From positions 1 to 10,681 of the forward strand of contig JAIRRD010000053.1 in NCBI GenBank assembly GCA_031256155.1: a stretch of DNA of 10,681 nucleotides, given 5' to 3'. The notes under the pieces are model-generated. The model worked only from the letters and a program-made list of their open reading frames with translations. It searched no databases and was not told the origin of the DNA. The stretch comes from Holophagales bacterium. GTDB lineage: Bacteria > Acidobacteriota > Holophagae > Holophagales > Holophagaceae. Shown piece after piece: positions 5,616 to 10,681 of the stretch. The position numbers were made by a program, and so were the translations under genes. Position 1 is the first letter of the stretch; each line of letters starts with the position of its first letter.

Positions 5616-5849
5616 ATGTCGAACAATTCTAATCAAACCAATCAAACCAACAAAAAGACCGTTGCGGTTCTTGAGATAACGAGCAGACCAGATTCCTTTT
5701 GCCGTGCAGGACGGCGTTGGACAAAGACGGCTACACAGGTTCCGCTCTCAGAGTTCACAAAGGAGCAGGTAAAGGCACTCAAGGCCGAGAGCAATCTGGT
5801 CGTTGTCGAAAAAGACGTTGAATTGGCAGAACTTGACGGCGGCGAATGA
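5616..5849 (+). CDS. Mu gp35-like protein (HI1506/FluMu family)
   Basis: It encodes 77 residues. GAGG overlapping the gpT stop serves as its ribosome binding site. The N-terminus is a short Asn/Gln/Thr-rich tail built on a small repeat (SNQTNQTNKK). The core LEITSRPDSFCRAGRRWTK, then VPLSEFTKEQVKALKAESNLVV, is typical of the small gene after gpT in Mu-like prophages. The core looks like a compact domain with a C-terminal helix (SEFTKEQVKALKAE) used in other systems for peptide recognition; its role in the virion is not known to me. Confidence 0.8.
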   Translation: MSNNSNQTNQTNKKTVAVLEITSRPDSFCRAGRRWTKTATQVPLSEFTKEQVKALKAESNLVVVEKDVELAELDGGE

Positions 5850-6265
5850 TGCAATACGCTTCTGCTAAAGAGCTACACGCACGCTTCGGCGTTACGCTGG
5901 TGCAAACCATTGACGGGGACGATCCCGCAAAGAGTGCCCTTGTCAAACGCGCACTGGACGATGCTACAGCAGAGGTGAACAGCTATTTGCAGGGGCGGTT
6001 TGTACTGCCACTCCCGTTCATTCCGCCTGTTTTAACTCAAGTCGCGGCTGACATTGCTATTTATCGCCTGTTAGTGCTGCGGCCTGACCAGACAGTTGAG
6101 GATGCCAGGAAGCGATACGAGGATGCCAGGAAACGACTGACTGAAATTCGCAAGGGTGAGCTTGACCTTGGATTGCCATTGTCAAAATCACCCGCCATTG
6201 TTGGACAGGTACAGATAACCAGCGCGACACGTTTGTTTGACAGACGGTCGCTGAGGGACGCATGA
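5846..6265 (+). CDS. DUF1320 protein, Mu gp36-like head or neck protein
   Basis: It encodes 139 residues, the usual DUF1320 size. ATGATG at 5846 overlaps the previous stop, so the second ATG (5849) is also possible. The pattern YASAKELHARFG (near 4-15), then LVKRALDDATAEVNSYLQGRFVLPL and PPVLTQVAADIAIYRLL matches the family, which resembles head-completion or adaptor proteins. A 21-bp tandem duplication at 6098-6139 encodes EDARKRYEDARKRL, lengthening a charged helix by two turns. Confidence 0.88.
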   Translation: MMQYASAKELHARFGVTLVQTIDGDDPAKSALVKRALDDATAEVNSYLQGRFVLPLPFIPPVLTQVAADIAIYRLLVLRPDQTVEDARKRYEDARKRLTEIRKGELDLGLPLSKSPAIVGQVQITSATRLFDRRSLRDA

Positions 6266-6795
6266 TGGCCGCCACAGACGAAAAAACAGAGAGGTGCGCT
6301 GTAACTCCTGTTGAGTTGGAAGCAGCCATTAAAGCTATTGTGCAGAGTGAATTTGGCAAGGAGGCGCCTGTCACGGCTTTCCCTGACAACATCGAATCTC
6401 ACAAGATGCTCGGCAATGCTGAAATTCTTTTGGGGTATCGGGGCGGCTCCTTTGATATGCCAAAGCTCGGCACACAGGCACAGATGCGTAATATCAGCTT
6501 TGAACTGGTTGTAATTTCAAGGTCAATGAGTGGTCACAGCGGGGCTATGGAGCTTCTTGAGAGGCTGCGGCTGGCACTACAAGGGAAAAAACTGAAGGGC
6601 ATCATGTCGCCCATCCGTATCTCAAAAGACACGTTCATGGGCAGAACTGTCGGGCAATGGTGGTATTCGCTGGAAATTATCTTGATTGGTGTTCCTGCCT
6701 TTGCACGGCCGCCAGAGGCGGACAAGCCAATTTCCCACATCATCGCACGCGATGCCTACACAAACGAAATAATTTTAGATGAGGTTAAGCAATGA
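6262..6795 (+). CDS. DUF1834 protein, Mu gp37-like
   Basis: It encodes 177 residues and starts in an ATGA overlap with gp36. The layout, an N-terminal helix (LEAAIKAIVQSEF), then VTAFPDNI and AEILLGYRGGSFD followed by beta strands (QMRNISFELVVISRSM), fits DUF1834, which resembles the tail terminator or completion proteins of other myophages. It probably caps the tail tube or joins tail to neck. Coupling to both neighbours supports coordinated low-level synthesis. Confidence 0.82.
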   Translation: MMAATDEKTERCAVTPVELEAAIKAIVQSEFGKEAPVTAFPDNIESHKMLGNAEILLGYRGGSFDMPKLGTQAQMRNISFELVVISRSMSGHSGAMELLERLRLALQGKKLKGIMSPIRISKDTFMGRTVGQWWYSLEIILIGVPAFARPPEADKPISHIIARDAYTNEIILDEVKQ

Positions 6796-7106
6796 CAAAA
6801 ATTAAGTACATATACACAGGCGCCCCTTCATGGGTGACACTGCGCGAAAAGGATGCCAGTGGCAAACTCACAGAGACTGAAGTTCCACTGCGTCCTGGCA
6901 AGATAGCAGAACTCGACCCTGAGAATCCCTATGTCAAGAGCCTCATAGCGCGGAACTTGTTACAAAGACCTCTTCAGCACCTGATGGGGCATGTAGCGGA
7001 GGCCGTGTCAGCACCTGAACCGGTGGCCGTGGCCGCTGAGACAGAAACAGAGGCCGAGACCGTATTTGAAACAGTATCTGAACCCAATTCAAAGAGGAGA
7101 CGCTAA
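6792..7106 (+). CDS. Mu gp38-position protein (DUF2635-like) with acidic tail
   Basis: It encodes 104 residues, starting in an ATGA overlap. The first 60 residues (IYTGAPSWVTLR, then VPLRPGKIAELDPENPYVKSLIARNLLQ) are of the size and kind of the small DUF2635 protein found just before the sheath gene, but the match is weak. The C-terminal 40 residues are low complexity, Ala/Val/Glu/Thr-rich (AAETETEAETVFETVSEP), and end in a KRRR cluster. This tail is longer than in Mu gp38. Function is unknown; a tail accessory role is inferred from position. Confidence 0.6.
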   Translation: MTKIKYIYTGAPSWVTLREKDASGKLTETEVPLRPGKIAELDPENPYVKSLIARNLLQRPLQHLMGHVAEAVSAPEPVAVAAETETEAETVFETVSEPNSKRRR

Positions 7107-8533
7107 TGGCGGGTTATCATCACGGGATAGAGATAAACGAAACACTGTCTGGCATACGTGGTGTCAACGCACCGCCAACGGCAGTGATTGGTCTTATAGG
7201 CACAGCGCCAAACTTTTTAGGTGCCAAACCAGACGGCAAACCTGTGCTGGTTACGAGTGACAAAACAGCCGCCGACTTTGGGCCTGATTTACCCGGCTAC
7301 ACCATACCAAACGCGCTCAACGCAATTCTGGATTATGGAACGGCCAGAGTGATAGTCATTGATGTCTTTGACCCATCCACACACAAATCACAAGTCACAG
7401 GCGAAACCGTGACACTGGATGACAGAGGCAACGGGCAACTGACAAACATGGGCATTATCACTGCCACTGTTTCATATCAGGGAACAGCGGTAACAGAAGG
7501 CACAGACTATAAGCTGGACAGCGTATACGGCATTATCACACGCATGAAAGACGGCGCGTTGCCTCCAAAAGCGGAGCTGACTGTTACCTACGAATACGGA
7601 GACCCAAGTTTGGTCACAGGTAAGGAAGTGGCTGGAGGCATTAACGCCGCCGGACTGCGGACAGGCATACAGGCTTTTGCCGATGTCCCGTCACGACTTG
7701 GCTACAAACCCCGTATACTCATTGCACCCGGTTATCCAATCGGCAGCAGTGTGGCCACAGCCCTGCTGTCAATGGCCGAAAAGCTGAGAGCGCACGCCTA
7801 TCTGGATGTGCCTGTGGGTGCCACTATACAGCAGGTCATTGAAGGCCGTGGGCCGGATGGTGTCATAAACCTCGGAACAAGCACACCCCGTGCCGTCCTG
7901 TGTTATCCGCAAGTTGAAGTCATGGACAAGCGAACAGAGCAACCAGTCATGGAGCCTTACAGCCAGAACTTAGCTGGTCTGGCCTGTAACGTGGACATGA
8001 CAGTGAACTTCTGGACATCACCCAGCAATCATGAACTCAGACGTGTGCAGGCACTTGAAACACCTATACAGTGGTCTGTCAATGACCCGAATTGTGAAGC
8101 CAATCTTTTGAACGAAGTCGGCATAGTCACGATTGTAAGGCCATTCGGCAAAGGCTTTACGACCTGGGGCAACCGCAGCGCCGCCTGGCCTAGCGAAACA
8201 CACCCCATAAACTTCATCAATGTGCGCGTGGTTGCGGACTATTTGCAGGAATGTGTAGAGCGGATTCTGGTGGGTTACATGGACAGACCGCTGACCAAGC
8301 CCGTCCTCAATTCGGCAAGGGAAGACGTTCTGGGCATCATAGAAAACCTGATACGTCAGGGTGCTTTAATCGGCGGTAGTTTTACCTGGCCGGAAGCTGA
8401 GAACCCTATTTCTGAAATGTCTTTGGGCAAGGTGTTCTATGAGCTGAGCTTCCTGCCCCCGCTCCCTATTGACAAGATAACAGTCCGAGCGGCCATTGAT
8501 ACTACATGGCTCAAAAACCTTTACGGCGGATAA
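7106..8533 (+). CDS. Contractile tail sheath protein
   Basis: This 475-residue protein has GAGGAG 6 nt upstream and overlaps the previous stop by one base. The start YHHGIEINETLSGIRGVNAPPTAVIGLIGTAP is the classic sheath N-terminus shared with P2 FI. A variable beta insertion follows at about 90-175 (TLDDRGNGQLTNMGIITATVSY to ELTVTYEYGD). The conserved C-terminal half includes FTTWGNRSAAWPSE (near 350-365), INFINVRVVADYLQECVERILVGYMDRP and a final beta strand region (FLPPLPIDKITVRAAID). It polymerises around the tube and contracts on infection. Its length lies between P2 FI (396) and Mu L (495). Confidence 0.95.
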   Translation: MAGYHHGIEINETLSGIRGVNAPPTAVIGLIGTAPNFLGAKPDGKPVLVTSDKTAADFGPDLPGYTIPNALNAILDYGTARVIVIDVFDPSTHKSQVTGETVTLDDRGNGQLTNMGIITATVSYQGTAVTEGTDYKLDSVYGIITRMKDGALPPKAELTVTYEYGDPSLVTGKEVAGGINAAGLRTGIQAFADVPSRLGYKPRILIAPGYPIGSSVATALLSMAEKLRAHAYLDVPVGATIQQVIEGRGPDGVINLGTSTPRAVLCYPQVEVMDKRTEQPVMEPYSQNLAGLACNVDMTVNFWTSPSNHELRRVQALETPIQWSVNDPNCEANLLNEVGIVTIVRPFGKGFTTWGNRSAAWPSETHPINFINVRVVADYLQECVERILVGYMDRPLTKPVLNSAREDVLGIIENLIRQGALIGGSFTWPEAENPISEMSLGKVFYELSFLPPLPIDKITVRAAIDTTWLKNLYGG

Positions 8534-8549
8534 GGAGAGATAGAAAATC

Positions 8550-9065
8550 ATGGCAAACGTATTTAAACTGCACAGCGCAAACATATATCTGAACGGCTCT
8601 AACATGCCCCATGTGGCATCTGAGATAACGCTTCCGTCTGTGAAGCACAAAACCACCACACACGCGCCAACCGCGCTTAAATTCTCTTTTAACATTCCGA
8701 TAGGTGTTGAGCCTATGGAACTAAAAATCAAAGGCGACTTTGACCCGTCTTTTGTGGCCGCATCGCTCAATACAGCGCATGTTCACTCACTACAGGTGTA
8801 TTCAGACCTTGTTGAATATGATGACGCGCAGGGGCGTTTGAGTGAAAAACAGGTCGTAGCCTACATGCAGGTTATGTTTACAGAGACAACGCCCGGCGCT
8901 GTAAAGAACGGCGAGGCTGTGGAGATGGATTTCACGGCCAGTGTCCTGTCATACAAGCTGGAAGTAGAAGGAGTGACGCTCTTTGATTTAACCGGACTTT
9001 CAAATAAACACGAGGTTTTGGGAATGAACCTGAACGCAACCAATAACAACATCATAGCCAGATAA
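8550..9065 (+). CDS. Tail tube protein, P2 FII family
   Basis: It encodes 171 residues, almost exactly the length of P2 FII (172) and longer than Mu gpM (118). AAGGAGA lies 10 nt upstream. The pattern NIYLNGSNMPHVASEITLPSVKHKTTTHAP, then FNIPIGVEPMELKIKGDFDPSFVAA, and a C-terminal LEVEGVTLFDLTGL strand are typical of FII-type tubes. Hexamer rings of this protein stack into the rigid inner tube that the sheath drives through the envelope. It sits directly after the sheath gene as in P2. Confidence 0.92.
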   Translation: MANVFKLHSANIYLNGSNMPHVASEITLPSVKHKTTTHAPTALKFSFNIPIGVEPMELKIKGDFDPSFVAASLNTAHVHSLQVYSDLVEYDDAQGRLSEKQVVAYMQVMFTETTPGAVKNGEAVEMDFTASVLSYKLEVEGVTLFDLTGLSNKHEVLGMNLNATNNNIIAR

Positions 9066-9079
9066 GGCAAGGAGAGCAT

Positions 9080-9391
9080 ATGGACACAATGGAAATAACC
9101 GCTGTTGAAACTTTAGATGCGGGTTCCCGCTTAACAACAGGCAGCAACGGACTACCACAGATTCGGCTGTCAGACGGGCGCGTAGCGCGATTTACACGCA
9201 AGCCGAAGGGCAAGGATTCAGAACTGGCGATTGACAACTCCGGCAAGAAACAGAACAACATGCGTGCTACGGCCGTGCTGTTATCTCGCATCGTCACTAT
9301 TGACAACGCTCCTGTGAATCCTGAACAGATTTTAGACCTCGACCTTGATGACCTGAATTTTCTGGGGGAAAACCTTCCCGGAAATTTTTAG
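9080..9391 (+). CDS. Tail assembly chaperone, short form (P2 gpE-like)
   Basis: It encodes 103 residues; AAGGAGA lies 4 nt before the ATG. The chaperone-like features are IRLSDGRVARFTRKPKGKDSELAID, RATAVLLSRIVTID and an acidic LDLDLDDLNFLGENL end. It lies between tube and tape-measure genes, where all long-tailed phages keep a chaperone pair. P2 gpE is 91 residues. It should coat and hold the tape-measure protein during tail assembly and be absent from the mature virion. It stops at the TAG that follows the slippery site. Confidence 0.85.
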   Translation: MDTMEITAVETLDAGSRLTTGSNGLPQIRLSDGRVARFTRKPKGKDSELAIDNSGKKQNNMRATAVLLSRIVTIDNAPVNPEQILDLDLDDLNFLGENLPGNF

Positions 9392-9531
9392 TTTTTGACG
9401 ACCTGACACTGCTGGGGCTTGCGAAGTTCGTAAACATGAGCCTCACGGACGTTTTGGATATGGATTGTGACGAGATACAGCGGTGGCTGGAAGCCGCGCA
9501 GGAATACAATCGTTCAGCCAACGCGAAGTAA
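9080..9531 (+). CDS. Tail assembly chaperone, -1 frameshift form (P2 E+E'-like)
   Basis: At 9382-9388 the sequence reads A AAT TTT in the short-form frame, a canonical X XXY YYZ slippery heptamer, followed directly by TAG. Slipping back one base decodes LVFDDLTLLGLAKFVNMSLTDV and ends at the TAA at 9529-9531. The extension is 47 residues, giving a 150-residue fusion, close to the 142 of P2 E+E'. The extension has no start of its own in the right place and is clearly protein-like (DVLDMDCDEIQRWLEAAQEY). The ratio of short to long forms is normally critical for tail assembly. No stimulatory hairpin is obvious just downstream. Confidence 0.85.
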
Positions 9532-9545
9532 ATTCGCGCCGGCTG

Positions 9546-9643
9546 GGGCGGGGGAATCCCCTTCCTTTAACGCAGTCATAGGCACTAAACCCCAACGCTG
9601 CCGATGCAGCGTTGGAGCCAAGTGCCGCTAGTCTGCGTTCCCC
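9546..9643. other. Structured spacer before the tape-measure gene
   Basis: The 157-bp gap 9532-9688 starts with GGGCGGGGGAATCCCCTTCC (9546-9565), an exact repeat of 4641-4660. A long interrupted hairpin follows: AACGCAG (9569-9575) pairs with CTGCGTT (9633-9639), GGCACT (9581-9586) with AGTGCC (9621-9626), and the tip is a perfect 10-bp stem CCAACGCTGC (9592-9601) with a 4-nt loop. A tandem 10-bp repeat, ACGGCACATT twice, occupies 9655-9674. There is no T-run. It may be an mRNA processing or attenuation element that tunes tape-measure expression. Confidence 0.65.
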
Positions 9644-9688
9644 TTGTTTACGGCACGGCACATTACGGCACATTGTGGAAAGTAAAGA

Positions 9689-10681
9689 ATGTCAGAACTT
9701 AAAGTTGGTATAGCTTTCAGGCTGATAGATGCCATCACGGAGCCGTTGCAGAAACTGACGGAACGGCTTGGTGCTGTGACAAAGGCGACCAAAGCCGTTT
9801 CCGGCGGTATGACAGGTGTGGGCAAGGCCAGCGCACAAATCAACAAAGCATCGTCCGCCATCGTAAAAGCGGATGCTGTGACAGGCGAGTGGAATAAAAC
9901 TACCAGCCTTCTGGTTGACCAGTTTGGGAATGCACTGCCTAGCGTAACGGCTGGCGTGGATAAGGTTGGTGAGGCAGTTGATACTGTTGCTGACAAGATA
10001 GCATTGCTTGGCGGTATGGACAACCGAGCGGCTGGCACACAGGTTGCGCAGTTGGCTCAAAATGCAGGTGTTGCTGATTTTGACGCGCTATCCAAGATTG
10101 TTGTCGGCGGCGCACACGCTTCCGGCACGGATATAGGCGAGACGCTGGCTTCACTGACCACGCTGGCAAAACAGGGCGAGGGGCTGGGATTCAAAGGTGC
10201 GGACGACCTTGCTGATATAAGTAAGCTCAAAGCCGCATTTGCTATAGGCGGCTCGGAAAACAGCGAGGGGGCTGTATCGGCTATTCTGTCCAACCTGCCA
10301 CGCCTTGGCGAAAAGATGCAGCATGGCAAGGGCTGGCGTGTGATGGACACGGCGGCCACTATGCAAAAGTTTGGCATTGGCAACCTGATGGATCAGGCTT
10401 TTGACAAGGAGGGCAACCTTCTTGCTGATGAATCCGGTTCAAAGATGGGCAATATCAACAAAATCATACACGCCATCAGCACAGCTAAAGACGCTGGCGG
10501 GAATGCCATTGGAGACAAGGACAAGCTGAATATTTTCCGTGAACTCTTTGACCAAAATGCGGCCATAGACTTAGCAAAGATGGACTTAGGCTTGCTGAAC
10601 GAAGCAACAGCAAAGCTCTTAGAACAGGCGGACGTACAGGCAAAAGTTGCGGCCGTGACAGACACTACTGCGTCTAAATTT
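9689..10681 (+). CDS. Tail tape-measure protein (N-terminal part)
   Basis: The frame starts at the ATG at 9689, with GGAAAG upstream, and stays open for 331 codons to the window edge, so the gene is incomplete here. The N-terminus MSELKVGIAFRLIDAITEPLQKLTERLGAVTKATKAVSGG is the typical helical start of tape measures. An Ala/Gly-rich core with ALLGGMDNRAAGTQVAQLAQNAGV, then GTDIGETLASLTTLAKQGEGLGFKG and AFAIGGSENSEGAVSAILSNL, is like the TP901 core of such proteins. It sets tail length and is threaded through the tube. Hydrophobic segments expected later in the protein lie beyond the edge. Confidence 0.9.
   Translation, partial: MSELKVGIAFRLIDAITEPLQKLTERLGAVTKATKAVSGGMTGVGKASAQINKASSAIVKADAVTGEWNKTTSLLVDQFGNALPSVTAGVDKVGEAVDTVADKIALLGGMDNRAAGTQVAQLAQNAGVADFDALSKIVVGGAHASGTDIGETLASLTTLAKQGEGLGFKGADDLADISKLKAAFAIGGSENSEGAVSAILSNLPRLGEKMQHGKGWRVMDTAATMQKFGIGNLMDQAFDKEGNLLADESGSKMGNINKIIHAISTAKDAGGNAIGDKDKLNIFRELFDQNAAIDLAKMDLGLLNEATAKLLEQADVQAKVAAVTDTTASKF

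Noticed and set aside
9628..10665. Several minus-strand open frames opposite the tape-measure gene
   Set aside because: They are shadows of the tape-measure frame, which is continuous to the window edge and has family-like sequence.

Overview
The window looks like part of an integrated, Mu-related contractile-tailed prophage plus about 3 kb of accessory DNA. From about 3.18 kb to the right edge every gene is on the + strand, tightly packed (several ATGA or TAATG overlaps) and in the standard structural order: protease with nested scaffold, decoration protein, major head protein gpT, gp35-like, gp36/DUF1320, gp37/DUF1834, gp38-like, tail sheath, tail tube, tail assembly chaperone with a frameshifted extension, and tape measure (cut by the window edge). 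The head half matches Mu. The sheath, tube and chaperone look more like P2 FI, FII and E/E', so the cluster appears mosaic.

The host cannot be fixed from this sequence. Moderate GC in the phage genes, abundant palindromic intergenic repeats, and the style of the secreted-protein gene and the PIN-toxin pair would fit a spirochaete such as a Treponema, but this is a low-confidence impression.

Left region, 1-3078: a possible tail of a + strand gene ends at 85. A convergent secreted-protein gene (61-600, minus) may be 3'-truncated. An AT-rich minus-strand gene (662-1318) encodes two almost identical DUF5710 modules. About 800 bp without a convincing gene (1319-2120) is full of structure: a pair of 61-bp inverted repeats (1610-1670 and 1988-2048), several perfect hairpins, and the first copy of a 35-nt palindromic repeat. 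A PIN-domain toxin gene, an overlapping small partner gene and a small unknown ORF follow. The unknown ORF ends inside the second, exact copy of the palindrome (2954-2993). A strong Rho-independent terminator (3029-3078) separates this block from the phage genes.

Right region, 3176-10681: the capsid genes make the protease, scaffold, shell and decoration. gp35 to gp38 probably serve head completion and the neck or tail connection. Sheath, tube, chaperone and tape measure build the contractile tail. Two non-coding gaps, before gpT and before the tape-measure gene, carry strong hairpins and share an exact 20-nt G/C-rich motif.

The most informative hidden features are a canonical A AAT TTT slippery heptamer followed at once by TAG, giving a -1 frameshifted chaperone; an internal scaffold start with a strong ribosome binding site inside the protease gene; and the cassette-like toxin module bounded by identical palindromes. 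No terminase, portal or transposase gene is visible, so the accessory block either interrupts the prophage or borders a partial one.
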